A stretch of 64,000 bases of DNA from Pelomonas baiyunensis (GTDB taxonomy: Bacteria > Pseudomonadota > Gammaproteobacteria > Burkholderiales > Burkholderiaceae_C). The position numbers and the translations under genes are program-made. How positions within the stretch are numbered: the stretch's first letter is position 1; every line of letters starts with the position of its first letter. Below the pieces are notes generated by a model, which was not told the origin of the DNA, made no database searches, and was given only the letters and a program-made list of their open reading frames with translations. Shown here piece after piece: positions 1 through 9,263 of the stretch. The stretch spans positions 321,395 to 385,394 of the forward strand of contig NZ_JBIGIB010000005.1 of the NCBI RefSeq assembly GCF_043555935.1. Direction: 5' to 3'.

Positions 1-507
1 GCCACGCTGACCGGCCTGCAGCGCCACCACGGCATCAAGCCCGCACATTTCCTGCACGAAACCCACCGGCTGCCGGGGTTGGACGCGCACCTGCACGGCC
101 ACCCGCACGACCTGGCTGCGCTGCGTCAGCTGCCGGGCCGCAAGTTCCTGATGACCAACGCGCCGCTGGCCTACGCCGAGCGTGTGCTGGCCGCGATTGG
201 CCTGTCGAGCGTGTTCGAGGGGCTGATCTGCATCGAAGACATGGCCTGCTTCGGCCAGTCACGCCCCAAGCCCGATGCGCGCATGTTCCGCATGGTGCTG
301 GCGCGGCTGAAGGTCTCGCCCACCCGCTGTGTGCTGGTGGAAGACACGCTCATCCACCAGAAAACCGCACACGGCCTGGGGATGAAGACCGTGTGGATGC
401 AGCGATGGCTGCGCCGTGCGGGCCGCGATCGGCTGGCGCGCCGCCCCGCCTACGTGAGTCGCCGCGTCGCGTCGCTGGCTGAACTGGTGAGGTCTCCCCA
501 TTTCTGA
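1..507 (+). CDS. HAD-family pyrimidine 5'-nucleotidase, 5'-truncated by window edge
   Basis: The frame is open from base 1 to a TGA at 505-507, so only the C-terminal 168 residues are present. They fit the Sdt1/PHM8-like pyrimidine 5'-nucleotidase branch of HAD hydrolases, cytosolic enzymes that dephosphorylate nucleoside monophosphates. Visible are motif II (FLMTNA, Thr at partial residue 52), the lysine motif III (SRPKPDARMF) and the acidic motif IV (VLVEDTLIH). The DxD nucleophile motif must lie upstream of base 1. A TTG at 79 could be read as a start, but the homologous sequence before it argues for a truncated gene. In related genomes this gene usually lies near argB and slmA, and slmA follows here. 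The exact substrate is inferred. Confidence 0.8.
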   Translation, partial: ATLTGLQRHHGIKPAHFLHETHRLPGLDAHLHGHPHDLAALRQLPGRKFLMTNAPLAYAERVLAAIGLSSVFEGLICIEDMACFGQSRPKPDARMFRMVLARLKVSPTRCVLVEDTLIHQKTAHGLGMKTVWMQRWLRRAGRDRLARRPAYVSRRVASLAELVRSPHF

Positions 508-583
508 AGGAGGTGGGCGGGGCTGAGGTTCTCAGGGCTGGCAGACAATACGCAGTCCGCCGCTTGAACCGCCTGCCACACCC

Positions 584-1270
584 ATGACCCCGTTCTCGGT
601 CCTGATCGTCGAAGACCAAGCCCGTTTCCGGGAGGCATTCACCCACGCGCTGGGCAGCCTGCCCGACATCGAACTGCTGGGCATCGCGCCCGACCTGCCC
701 CAGGGGCGCCGCATGTTCGACCAGTTCCTGCCTGACGTGCTGCTGGTGGACCTGGACCTGCCCGGGGGCAGCGGCATCGAGCTCATCCGCCACGCCGCCC
801 AGACGCGGCCGCAGTGCGAGGTGATGGTGATTTCCGTGTTCGGCGACGAGCAGCACGTGGTGGCCAGCATCGAAGCCGGCGCCACCGGCTACCTGCTCAA
901 AGACAGCCTGGCGCTGGACCTGCCCGGCCAGTTGCGCTCGCTGCGCGCCGGCGGCAGCCCCATCAGCCCCGTCATCGCCCGGCGCCTGCTGGTGCGCCTG
1001 GCCCCGGGCGCGCAAAGCAGCACCGGCCCGTCGCCGGAAGCCATGGCCGCGGCGATGGCCGACGAGGAAGTGGTGGCCTTGTCCGAGCAGGAGTCGCGCG
1101 TGCTGCACCTGGCGGCCAAGGGCTTCACCTTCGACGAGATCGCGCAGTTCATGCAGGTCTCGCCCCACACCGTCATGACCTATGTGAAGCGCGTGTACCG
1201 CAAGCTGCATGTGCGCTCCAAGGTCGAAGCCATCTACGAGGCCCGCCGCCTCGGCTGGCTGCGCGACTGA
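584..1270 (+). CDS. NarL/FixJ-type response regulator, orphan
   Basis: A 228-residue two-component response regulator. The receiver domain (about 1-120) has the acidic pair E10/D11, the phosphoacceptor D56 in LLVDLDLPGG and the conserved Lys in GYLLKDS. A LuxR-type helix-turn-helix occupies about 160-225 (LSEQESRVLHLAAKGFTFDE, then SPHTVMTYVKRVYRKL). It should bind DNA when phosphorylated. No histidine kinase is encoded nearby, so its partner is elsewhere or it takes phosphate from a non-cognate donor. It sits between the HAD gene and slmA, 19 bases before the slmA start, which suggests co-transcription. Target genes cannot be read from the sequence. Confidence 0.88.
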   Translation: MTPFSVLIVEDQARFREAFTHALGSLPDIELLGIAPDLPQGRRMFDQFLPDVLLVDLDLPGGSGIELIRHAAQTRPQCEVMVISVFGDEQHVVASIEAGATGYLLKDSLALDLPGQLRSLRAGGSPISPVIARRLLVRLAPGAQSSTGPSPEAMAAAMADEEVVALSEQESRVLHLAAKGFTFDEIAQFMQVSPHTVMTYVKRVYRKLHVRSKVEAIYEARRLGWLRD

Positions 1271-1289
1271 GTCTTCACCCGCGCGGCGC

Positions 1290-1919
1290 ATGGACTCGGC
1301 AACGCCCTCCGCAGACGCTGCAGCCCCGGCGCCCCGCAAGCGCCTGAAGCCCGGCGAGCGGCGCGCGCAGATCCTGCAGGTGCTGGCCGCCATGCTGCAG
1401 GAGCCCGGTGCCGAGCGCATCACCACCGCCGCCTTGGCCGCCCGGCTGGACCTGAGCGAGGCGGCGCTGTACCGCCACTTCGCCAGCAAGGCGCAGATGT
1501 TCGAGGCGCTGATCGAGTTCATCGAAAGCAGCGTGTTCGGGCTGGTCAACGGCATCGTCGACACGCCACACCCGCTGCCCCCACCGGGCAAGGCGGGCCG
1601 CATTGCCAGCGTGGTGCTGCAGTTCGGCGAGAAGAACCCGGGCCTGACCCGTGTGATGGTGGGCGACGCGCTGGTGTACGAGCACGAGCGGCTCACCGCC
1701 CGCATCAACCAGTTCTTCGACCGCATCGAGTCGTCGCTGCGCCAGGTGCTGCGCGCGGCCGCCGAGGCGCAGGGGGCGCTCACGCCCACCGTGCAGGCCC
1801 AGGTGCAGGCCTCGGTGTGGGTCAGCTTCATCATGGGCCGGCTGCAGCGCTACGCGCGCTCGGGCTTCAAGCGGCTGCCGACCGAGCAGTTGGAGGCGTC
1901 GCTGCGCAGCATTGGCTGA
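1290..1919 (+). CDS. slmA: Nucleoid occlusion factor SlmA (TetR family)
   Basis: A 209-residue TetR-fold protein matching SlmA, which binds specific DNA sites over the chromosome and blocks FtsZ ring assembly over unsegregated nucleoids. The N-terminus is a basic, Ala/Pro-rich tail. The helix-turn-helix spans about residues 34-65 (ITTAALAARLDLSEAALYRH, then FASKAQMFEALIEFIE), a segment highly typical of SlmA. The all-alpha effector domain contains GEKNPGLTRVM. I chose ATG 1290 over upstream in-frame codons because those lie inside the response-regulator gene. The call is based on recognisable SlmA-specific sequence, not just the TetR fold. Confidence 0.87.
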   Translation: MDSATPSADAAAPAPRKRLKPGERRAQILQVLAAMLQEPGAERITTAALAARLDLSEAALYRHFASKAQMFEALIEFIESSVFGLVNGIVDTPHPLPPPGKAGRIASVVLQFGEKNPGLTRVMVGDALVYEHERLTARINQFFDRIESSLRQVLRAAAEAQGALTPTVQAQVQASVWVSFIMGRLQRYARSGFKRLPTEQLEASLRSIG

Positions 1920-1943
1920 GGTCGCGCCGCCTAAACTGCGGCG

Positions 1944-2873
1944 ATGTCTGCTGCGCTTGAATCCCTGATCGCCCGAGCCGAGGGCTTGTTGAGCCGCCTG
2001 GAGGCGGTATTGCCCGCCCCGCCGGCGGCGCCGGATTGGACCGCCTCCGTGGCGTTTCGGGCGCGCCGCCGTCATGGTGCGTTGTGCCTGGAGCCAGTGC
2101 GGGCGGTGAGCCGCATCGCCCTGGCGGACCTGAAGGAAGTGGAGCCGCAAAAGGCCAAGCTGCTGCGCAACACCGCCCAGTTCGTGGCTGGCCGCCCGGC
2201 CAACAACGTGCTGCTGACGGGCGCCAAGGGCACGGGCAAGAGTTCGCTGATCAAGGCGGTGCTCAACGAGTTTGCAGGCCAGGGCCTGCGGCTGATTGAA
2301 GTGGACAAGGCCGATCTGGTGGACCTGCCGGACCTGATCGAGCAGGTGCACGGCCGCCCGGAGCGCTTCGTGGTTTTCTGCGACGACCTGAGCTTTGACG
2401 AAGGCGAGGCCAGCTACAAGGCGCTCAAGAGCATCCTGGACGGCTCGGTGGCTGCAGCCAGCGAGAACGTGCTGATCTACGCCACCAGCAACCGCCGCCA
2501 CCTGCTGCCCGAGAAGATGGCCGACAACCTGAGCGGCAAGCGCGGCGAGCACGGCGAAATCCATCCCGGGGAGGCGGTCGAGGAAAAGATCTCGCTGTCC
2601 GAGCGCTTCGGGTTGTGGATCAGCTTCTACCCCTTCAGCCAGGACGAATACCTGACCATCGTGGCCCAGTGGCTGCGGCACTTCGGGCTGAGCGAGGCGG
2701 CCATCGAGGCCAACCGCCAGGAGGCGCTGGTGTGGGCGCTGGAGCGCGGCTCGCGCTCGGGCCGGGTGGCGTTCCAGTTCGCACGCGACCGCGCCGGTCG
2801 TGCTGCCCCGGAGGCGTCGGCGCCCGCGCTGCGCATTGGCGATGACGCGCCGGAGGGGCTGGACCATGTCTGA
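1944..2873 (+). CDS. DUF815 AAA-type ATP-binding protein
   Basis: A 309-residue ATPase of the DUF815 family, which is widespread and poorly characterised. Walker A is GAKGTGKS at residues 93-100, and RFVVFCDDLSF is the Walker B region. The run of TSNRRHLLPEKM after Walker B matches the sensor region of this family. No membrane segment or signal peptide is visible, so it is cytosolic. Its last 8 bases overlap the start of the Nudix gene (ATG at 2866), indicating translational coupling. In many Burkholderiales this ATPase-Nudix pair follows argJ, but here argJ is more than 22 kb away. Confidence 0.87.
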   Translation: MSAALESLIARAEGLLSRLEAVLPAPPAAPDWTASVAFRARRRHGALCLEPVRAVSRIALADLKEVEPQKAKLLRNTAQFVAGRPANNVLLTGAKGTGKSSLIKAVLNEFAGQGLRLIEVDKADLVDLPDLIEQVHGRPERFVVFCDDLSFDEGEASYKALKSILDGSVAAASENVLIYATSNRRHLLPEKMADNLSGKRGEHGEIHPGEAVEEKISLSERFGLWISFYPFSQDEYLTIVAQWLRHFGLSEAAIEANRQEALVWALERGSRSGRVAFQFARDRAGRAAPEASAPALRIGDDAPEGLDHV

Positions 2874-3312
2874 CGCCGAACGCGTGCCGGTGGAAGTGGC
2901 TGTGGGCGTGCTGGTGGAGTGTGACGCGGCCGGGCGGGAAGGGCGTTTTCTGCTGACCTCTCGCCCCGCTGACAAGGTGTATGCCGGCTACTGGGAATAC
3001 CCCGGCGGCAAGGTGGAGCCCGGTGAAACCGTGGCGCAGGCGCTCGCGCGCGAGTTGCGCGAAGAGTTGGGCATCGAGATCGGCGCCGCCCACCCGTGGC
3101 AGGTGCTGGTGATGGACTACCCCCACGCCCGCGTGCGGCTGAACTTCTGCAAGGTGTACGACTGGACCGGCGAGTTCCAGATGCTGGAAGGCCAGCAGAT
3201 GGCCTGGTCCGATTTGCCGGTTCAGGTGCAGCCGGTGCTGCCCGGCACCATCCCCGTGCTGCAGTGGTTTGCGGCCGAACGCGGCCACACCGGCCCGACT
3301 CACCTAGACTGA
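2866..3312 (+). CDS. Nudix hydrolase, MutT-like
   Basis: A 148-residue Nudix pyrophosphohydrolase. The complete Nudix box spans residues 48-70 (starts GKVEPGE, continues RELREELGI), with all metal-binding Glu residues present. The short single-domain form and the EYPGGK lead-in resemble MutT-type 8-oxo-dGTP diphosphatases, which keep oxidised nucleotides out of DNA, but substrate cannot be fixed from sequence. The ATG at 2866 overlaps the preceding ATPase gene by 8 bases, and hisI begins 5 bases after its stop. It therefore looks like the middle gene of a DUF815-Nudix-hisI-hisE transcript. Confidence 0.87.
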   Translation: MSDAERVPVEVAVGVLVECDAAGREGRFLLTSRPADKVYAGYWEYPGGKVEPGETVAQALARELREELGIEIGAAHPWQVLVMDYPHARVRLNFCKVYDWTGEFQMLEGQQMAWSDLPVQVQPVLPGTIPVLQWFAAERGHTGPTHLD

Positions 3313-3317
3313 ATCCC

Positions 3318-3710
3318 ATGAGCAGTTGGTTGGACGAAGTGAAGTGGGACGACAAGGGCCTGGTGCCCGTGATCGCCCAGGAGCAGGGCACGGGTGACGT
3401 GCTGATGTTTGCGTGGATGAACCGCGAGGCCCTGGCGCTGACGGCCGAGCGCGGCCAGGCGGTGTATTTCAGCCGCTCGCGGAACAAGCTGTGGCACAAG
3501 GGCGAAGAGAGCGGCCATTTCCAGCAGGTGCACAGCATCCGCATGGACTGCGACAACGACGTCGTGCTGCTGACCATCACCCAGCTGGGCCATGACCCTG
3601 GCATCGCCTGCCACACCGGTCGGCACAGCTGCTTCTTCCAGAAGCTCGAAAACGGCGCCTGGAGCCCCGCCGAGCCGGTGCTGAAAGACCCCAAGAAGAT
3701 TTATGAGTGA
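3318..3710 (+). CDS. hisI: Phosphoribosyl-AMP cyclohydrolase
   Basis: A 130-residue enzyme that opens the adenine ring of phosphoribosyl-AMP, the third step of histidine biosynthesis. The metal-binding signature is complete: MDCDND with Cys78, then ACHTGRHSC with Cys98 and Cys105, for zinc, with the Asp residues for magnesium. Length is normal for the monofunctional form; HisE is encoded separately downstream. Its 3' end overlaps hisE by 8 bases (ATGAGTGA), so the two should be made together and act in consecutive steps. The rest of the his pathway is not in this window. Confidence 0.97.
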   Translation: MSSWLDEVKWDDKGLVPVIAQEQGTGDVLMFAWMNREALALTAERGQAVYFSRSRNKLWHKGEESGHFQQVHSIRMDCDNDVVLLTITQLGHDPGIACHTGRHSCFFQKLENGAWSPAEPVLKDPKKIYE

Positions 3711-4026
3711 CGACATCCTCCGCCGCGTGGGCGCGGTCATCGACAGCCGCAAGGGCGCCGACCCGAGCACCAGCTACGTCGCCAAACTGTTCGACAAAGG
3801 CCTGGACAGCATCCTGAAGAAGGTGGGCGAAGAGGCCACCGAAACCGTGATGGCCGCCAAGGATGGCGACCCGCAAAAGGTGGTCTACGAAGTGGCCGAC
3901 CTGTGGTTCCACAGCATGGTCGCCCTGGCGCATTTCGGCCTCACGCCGCAGGACGTGCTGAACGAGCTGGCCCGCCGGGAAGGGTTGTCCGGCCTTGTTG
4001 AGTTCGCCGCGCGGCCCAAGGCTTGA
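3703..4026 (+). CDS. hisE: Phosphoribosyl-ATP pyrophosphatase
   Basis: A 107-residue MazG-like all-alpha pyrophosphatase converting phosphoribosyl-ATP to phosphoribosyl-AMP, the step before HisI. The acidic helix GEEATETVMAAKDGD and the following YEVADLWFHSM provide the metal-binding Glu/Asp residues expected of the family. The start overlaps hisI by 8 bases. A small membrane protein gene follows after 9 bases. Confidence 0.97.
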   Translation: MSDDILRRVGAVIDSRKGADPSTSYVAKLFDKGLDSILKKVGEEATETVMAAKDGDPQKVVYEVADLWFHSMVALAHFGLTPQDVLNELARREGLSGLVEFAARPKA

Positions 4027-4035
4027 GGGGAAGCC

Positions 4036-4395
4036 ATGCAAGAAGCTGGATTCCATGCCATGCCGCCTGAGGTCCAGCGCCTGCAGAGCCTGCGCCAGCT
4101 CACACTGGTGCTGTACCTGCTCTATGGCGTCGGCATGTTCACGGGCCTCCCGGCGCTGATTGCCGTGATCGTCAATCACGTGAAGTACGGTGACACGGCG
4201 CAGACGCTCTATGCCAGCCACTTCCGCTGGCAGATGCGCAGTTTCTGGTGGAGCCTCGTGTGGGCCGTTCTAGGCTTCCTGACCGTCTGGATCGGGGTGG
4301 GCTTCGTCATCCTGGGCCTGAACTGGTGCTGGCTGGTCTACCGCCTGGTGCGCGGTTTCCTGAACTGGAATGACGGCCGGCGCATGCCGGTCTGA
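4036..4395 (+). CDS. Small inner-membrane protein of the his-tat neighbourhood (DUF4870-like)
   Basis: A 119-residue protein with about three hydrophobic helices (roughly residues 22-45, 68-85 and 86-108) and a conserved-looking amphipathic HFRWQMRSFWW segment between the first two. This layout resembles DUF4870-type membrane proteins. It lies between hisE and the HIT gene, a position in which many Burkholderiales carry a similar unnamed membrane protein. Nothing in the sequence gives an enzymatic function. SD-like GAGGGGAAG precedes the ATG. Confidence 0.75.
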   Translation: MQEAGFHAMPPEVQRLQSLRQLTLVLYLLYGVGMFTGLPALIAVIVNHVKYGDTAQTLYASHFRWQMRSFWWSLVWAVLGFLTVWIGVGFVILGLNWCWLVYRLVRGFLNWNDGRRMPV

Positions 4396-4407
4396 CGGAG
4401 AACGAAC

Positions 4408-4755
4408 ATGTCACACGACCCGAACTGCATCTTCTGCAAGATCGTCGCCGGGCAGATCCCGAGCAAAAAGGTGTTCGAGGACGAAGACGTCCTGGCCTTC
4501 CACGACATCAACCCTTGGGCGCCCGTGCACCTGCTCGTCATCCCGAAGCGCCACATTGCCTCGATGGCGGATGTGACCGACGCCGAGGCGGCCTTGCTCG
4601 GCAAGATGGTGGCGCTGGGCCCGAAGCTGATGAAGGACCTGGGCGTGACCAACGGGTTTCGCCATGTGATCAACACCGGCCCGGATGGCGGCCAGGAGGT
4701 GTATCACTTGCATCTGCATGTCATGGGCGGTCCGCGCCCGTGGTTGAAAGGCTGA
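4408..4755 (+). CDS. hinT: HIT-family nucleotide-binding hydrolase (HinT-like)
   Basis: A 115-residue histidine-triad protein. The signature HLHLHVMGG near the C-terminus gives the three catalytic His residues, and the N-terminal CIFCKIVAGQIPS block is typical of HinT/PKCI proteins. HinT hydrolyses purine nucleoside phosphoramidates and aminoacyl-adenylates in the cytosol. The gene sits 12 bases after the membrane protein gene and about 100 bases before tatA, as in other Burkholderiales his-tat clusters. A functional link to histidine synthesis or Tat export is not evident from sequence. Confidence 0.93.
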   Translation: MSHDPNCIFCKIVAGQIPSKKVFEDEDVLAFHDINPWAPVHLLVIPKRHIASMADVTDAEAALLGKMVALGPKLMKDLGVTNGFRHVINTGPDGGQEVYHLHLHVMGGPRPWLKG

Positions 4756-4851
4756 GCGGCGGCCCCACCTAGCGCCGGCGTGTGACGGCCTGATGGCAGC
4801 GGCCACGCGGCCCCTCACCTAGAATTTGAGCCAGTCCTCAAGGAGCAAGCA

Positions 4852-5085
4852 ATGGGTTCATTCAGCATCTGGCACTGGCTGATCGTGCTGGTCGTCGTCA
4901 TCGCCATTTTTGGCACCAAGAAGCTGCGCAACGTGGGTTCCGACCTCGGCGCTGCGGTCAAGGGCTTCAAGGACGGCATGAAAGACGGCTCGGCCGACGC
5001 GCCTGCCGCCCCGACCCAGCAAGTCACGGCCAGCAAGGCCCACGACCCGAACACGGTCGACGTTGACGCCAAGACCAAGTCGTAA
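4852..5085 (+). CDS. tatA: Sec-independent translocase subunit TatA
   Basis: A 77-residue pore-forming subunit of the twin-arginine translocase, which exports folded proteins. One N-terminal membrane helix (about 5-20) is followed by the FGTKKLR hinge and an amphipathic helix (DLGAAVKGFKDGMKD), then a flexible polar tail. The ATG has a strong AAGGAG ribosome site 6 bases upstream. A TAGAAT hexamer at 4820-4825, in the gap after the HIT gene, may be a -10 element for a tat transcript. I see no clear -35 partner. Confidence 0.96.
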   Translation: MGSFSIWHWLIVLVVVIAIFGTKKLRNVGSDLGAAVKGFKDGMKDGSADAPAAPTQQVTASKAHDPNTVDVDAKTKS

Positions 5086-5093
5086 GTCCTTCA

Positions 5094-5570
5094 GTGCTTG
5101 ATTTCGGCTTCGACAAGATCGCCCTGATCGGTGCGGTGGCGCTGATCGTCATCGGCCCCGAGAAACTGCCGCGCGTGGCCCGCACGGTGGGCACCTTGCT
5201 GGGCAAGGCGCAGCGCTACGTGGCGGATGTGAAAGCCGAGGTCAACCGCTCCATCGAGCTGGAAGAGCTTCAGAAGATGAAGACCCAGTTCGAGACGGCC
5301 GCACGCGACGTGGAACAAAGCGTGCGCCAGGAGGTCGACTCGGCCACCCAGGCCTTGAACCAGACCTGGAGCGATGTGACCCGCGACGCCGGCGCCTACG
5401 AGGGCGGGGCGTCCAGCTACATCGCGCCGCCGCCGGCCTACCGGCATCCGAAGAAGAACTGGCGCTTGAAGCGCGGCGCCACGCCGCTGTGGTTCAAGCA
5501 AAAGGCCGGCGTGCGCCGCCACACCCAGTCCGGCGCGGCCCGCGTGGCGCGCTTTCGGCCCAAATATTGA
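5094..5570 (+). CDS. tatB: Sec-independent translocase subunit TatB
   Basis: A 158-residue TatB, part of the TatBC receptor for twin-arginine signal peptides. The N-terminal membrane helix contains the family-typical ALIVIGPEKLPRVARTVG. A long amphipathic region (about 40-110) and a variable basic tail follow. The start is GTG at 5094, 8 bases after the tatA stop; no in-frame ATG would preserve the membrane helix. The basic C-terminal tail (after about residue 120) looks lineage-specific. Confidence 0.94.
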   Translation: MLDFGFDKIALIGAVALIVIGPEKLPRVARTVGTLLGKAQRYVADVKAEVNRSIELEELQKMKTQFETAARDVEQSVRQEVDSATQALNQTWSDVTRDAGAYEGGASSYIAPPPAYRHPKKNWRLKRGATPLWFKQKAGVRRHTQSGAARVARFRPKY

Positions 5571-5687
5571 TGGCCCGCGTTCAAGGCCCCGTGGGGCGGG
5601 TGCCCGGTGCGGGCGCACAAGGGTGCGGTGCTGCCTGCGGCCGCCCACGCCGCGTCCGAGGTGCCAGGAGCCCGAGGTGATTTCGAC

Positions 5688-6478
5688 ATGAGCTCCTTCC
5701 AGAACCCCAACCCTGACGAGCTGGCCGGCACCGAGCAGCCATTCGTGTCCCACCTGATGGAACTGCGCGACCGCTTGTTGCGCGCCATCATTGCGGTGGC
5801 CGTGTGCTTTGGTGCGCTGTGCCTGTACCCCGGTCCGGGTCAGCTCTACGACCTGCTCGCCGCGCCGCTGGTGGCCAGCCTGCCTGAGGGCACCAAGATG
5901 ATCGCGACGAACGTCATCGCACCGTTCTTCGTGCCGCTCAAGATCACGATGCTGGCCGGCTTCCTGCTGGCTCTGCCCGTGGTGCTGTACCAGGCCTGGG
6001 CCTTTGTGGCGCCGGGCCTGTACTCGCATGAGAAGCGCTTGGTGCTGCCGCTGGTGGTGAGCAGCACGCTGCTGTTCTTCGCCGGCGTGGCGTTTTGCTA
6101 CTTCTTCGTGTTCGGCCAGGTGTTCAAGTTCATCCAGGGCTTTGCACCCAAGAGCATCAATGCCGCGCCCGACATCGAGGCCTACCTCGGCTTCGTCATG
6201 AACATGTTCATCGCCTTCGGCGCGGCGTTTGAGGTGCCGGTGATCGTGGTGGTGCTGGCACGCATCGGCGTGGTGTCGGTCGAGAAGCTGCGCGAATGGC
6301 GCGGCTACTTCATCGTGGTGGCGTTCATCATTGCTGCCGTCATCACGCCGCCGGACATCGTGTCGCAGCTCGCGCTGGCGATCCCGATGTGCCTGCTGTA
6401 CGAGCTGGGTTTGCTGGCGGCCACCTACTTCGTGCGCAGCACCCGCGCACCCGACGACGCCGGCACCGAGCCGCCGAG

Positions 6479-6491
<13 letters not shown>
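5688..6491 (+). CDS. tatC: Sec-independent translocase subunit TatC
   Basis: A 267-residue polytopic membrane protein with about six helices; it recognises twin-arginine signal peptides together with TatB. Family hallmarks are the N-terminal FVSHLMELRDRLLRA, the conserved YQAWAFVAPGLYSHEKR loop and FGAAFEVPV. I chose ATG 5688 because the open frame upstream (from 5607) is low-complexity and carries no membrane or TatC sequence. The last 13 bases overlap the convergent protease gene. The Rieske protein encoded at 16.3 kb is a plausible Tat substrate. Confidence 0.95.
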
Positions 6492-7651
<1,160 letters not shown>

Positions 7652-7665
7652 ATCCTTTTCACGCC

Positions 7666-8412
7666 ATGACCGACCGCGACACGCTGGACCTGCACCTCAA
7701 CCGGCTGCTGGAACCCGCGCGTTTCAAAGATTATGGGCCGAACGGTTTGCAGGTGGAGGGGCGCGCTGAGGTGCGCCATCTGGTGTGTGGGGTCACCGCC
7801 AGCCTGGCGTTGATTGATGCGGCCATCGAGGCCAAAGCCGACGCCATCCTCGTGCACCACGGCCTGTTTTGGCGCGGGCAAGACGGTCGTGTCACCGGCT
7901 GGATGAAGCAGCGCCTGGCGCGCCTGCTGCAGCACGACATCAACCTCTGGGCTTACCACCTGCCGCTGGATGCTCACCCCCAATTGGGCAACAACGCGCA
8001 ACTCGGCCGCCAGCTGGGGTGGGCCGCCGAAAGCCAGTTCGGCGAGCAGAACCTGGGCAGCCTCGCATCCGTCGACCCCACCGATCTCTCCATGGTGTCC
8101 CAGCAACTGCAGGCCACCCTGGGGCGCACCGTGACCGTGGTGCCGGGCGATGGCCGAGTCGTGCGTCGGGTGGCTTGGTGCACCGGCGGCGCGCAGGGCT
8201 ACTTCGAAGCGGCGATTGCCGCCGGTGCCGATGTGTTCGTGACGGGCGAGATCTCCGAACCCCAGGCCCACTACGCCCGCGAAACCGGCGTGGCCTTCAT
8301 CGCCGCCGGCCACCACGCCACCGAGCGCTACGGCGTGCAGGGCGTGGGCGCCCAGGTCGCGCAAGACCTGGGCCTGACCTGGCAGTTCATCGACATTCCG
8401 AACCCGGCCTGA
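7666..8412 (+). CDS. Nif3-like dinuclear metal-centre protein (GTP cyclohydrolase 1 type 2 family)
   Basis: A 248-residue member of the NIF3/YbgI family, which forms a toroidal hexamer with a two-metal site per subunit. Typical blocks are present: YGPNGLQVEG near the N-terminus, LVHHGLFWRG (metal-binding His-His) around residue 64, and AAGHHATERYGV near the C-terminus with further ligands. The biochemical role of the family is unsettled. It is divergent from the HtrA-type protease with only 14 bases between start codons, an arrangement also common in related genomes. Confidence 0.93.
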   Translation: MTDRDTLDLHLNRLLEPARFKDYGPNGLQVEGRAEVRHLVCGVTASLALIDAAIEAKADAILVHHGLFWRGQDGRVTGWMKQRLARLLQHDINLWAYHLPLDAHPQLGNNAQLGRQLGWAAESQFGEQNLGSLASVDPTDLSMVSQQLQATLGRTVTVVPGDGRVVRRVAWCTGGAQGYFEAAIAAGADVFVTGEISEPQAHYARETGVAFIAAGHHATERYGVQGVGAQVAQDLGLTWQFIDIPNPA

Positions 8413-8432
8413 GCCGCGCGCCGCGCACCGCC

Positions 8433-9218
8433 TCAGGCGGGACCAATCAGCTGGGCTTGAAGCCAGACGCGGCCGGCCACGGTGTCACCGGCCTGCGGCG
8501 TCCCCGTGCTGGCGAGCCGACTGGGGTGGGCCCAGGTGGGCAGGTCCAGCGTTTGCGAGCCCAGCTGGGTTCGCAACTTCAGCCGGGTGAGCGCCTGGCC
8601 GAGCAATTGCGTGGCGCCTGGCTTGGCTTGGCGGACTGCTGCCGTCAGCCGGGTGATGGCACGGCGGGCGGGTTGCAGGCGATCCTGCTCGCGGGCGTCG
8701 GTCGGGGCCAATTCGAGCGCCAGGGCGGTGAGTTCGAACCGGTAGTTCTCACCGCGTCGATACACCGACCGGGCCTGCGTGAAGTAGGCGTCGAACGCGG
8801 TCAATCGCGTGCCGTGCACGTCGAGTTCAAGCTCCGCCTGCAGCCGGTCCGGCGTCATGCGCAGGCCCTCGACCCGGGCCTCGATCTCGGCGCCCGGACC
8901 CAGGTACGGAAACAGGTCTTGCCGATCGGGTTGCGACATGCCGCGCTCCAGCAACAGCTGCACTTGCATCAACCCCGGTTGGAAGCCGCGGCGACACCGC
9001 TTGGCGGGCCCGAGGTTGACATGCGCCAGAGGCAGGTCTGCATCGCGCAGTTGCTGGATGGCGCGGCGGTCAAAGTAGGGCTGGAGGACGATGGAGCACC
9101 GGCGGGGCATCGAAGGCCTCGGGGCGGCGCCGGGCAGGGCCTGCCAGGCGGCGCGGGTCGGGGCGCTGGGCAGGTTGTTGGGCGCTTCGGTGACCAGCAG
9201 CGTGGGCGAATCGGACAT
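8433..9218 (-). CDS. Hypothetical protein, unrecognised
   Basis: A 261-residue soluble-looking protein that I do not recognise. It has no signal peptide, membrane helix, nucleotide-binding motif or metal motif. The middle (about 120-185) has conserved-looking blocks such as HGTRLTAFDAYFTQ and RRGENYRFELTALALEL. The N-terminal part includes the Pro-rich stretch RPSMPRRC. The start at 9218 is supported by an AGGAG site just upstream on the minus strand, and codon usage matches the neighbours, so it is very likely a real gene. It lies downstream of the M14 peptidase gene on the same strand (45-base gap) and may share its transcript. Confidence 0.7.
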   Translation of the reverse strand: MSDSPTLLVTEAPNNLPSAPTRAAWQALPGAAPRPSMPRRCSIVLQPYFDRRAIQQLRDADLPLAHVNLGPAKRCRRGFQPGLMQVQLLLERGMSQPDRQDLFPYLGPGAEIEARVEGLRMTPDRLQAELELDVHGTRLTAFDAYFTQARSVYRRGENYRFELTALALELAPTDAREQDRLQPARRAITRLTAAVRQAKPGATQLLGQALTRLKLRTQLGSQTLDLPTWAHPSRLASTGTPQAGDTVAGRVWLQAQLIGPA

Positions 9219-9263
9219 GGCATCTCCTGAGAAGTGGAGGGGTCATGCTCGTTCGCGTGTGGC

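Noticed and set aside
1275..2975. 566-codon minus-strand open frame over slmA and the DUF815 gene
   Set aside because: Both plus-strand genes have clear families and overlap-type junctions; the minus frame has no recognisable sequence.
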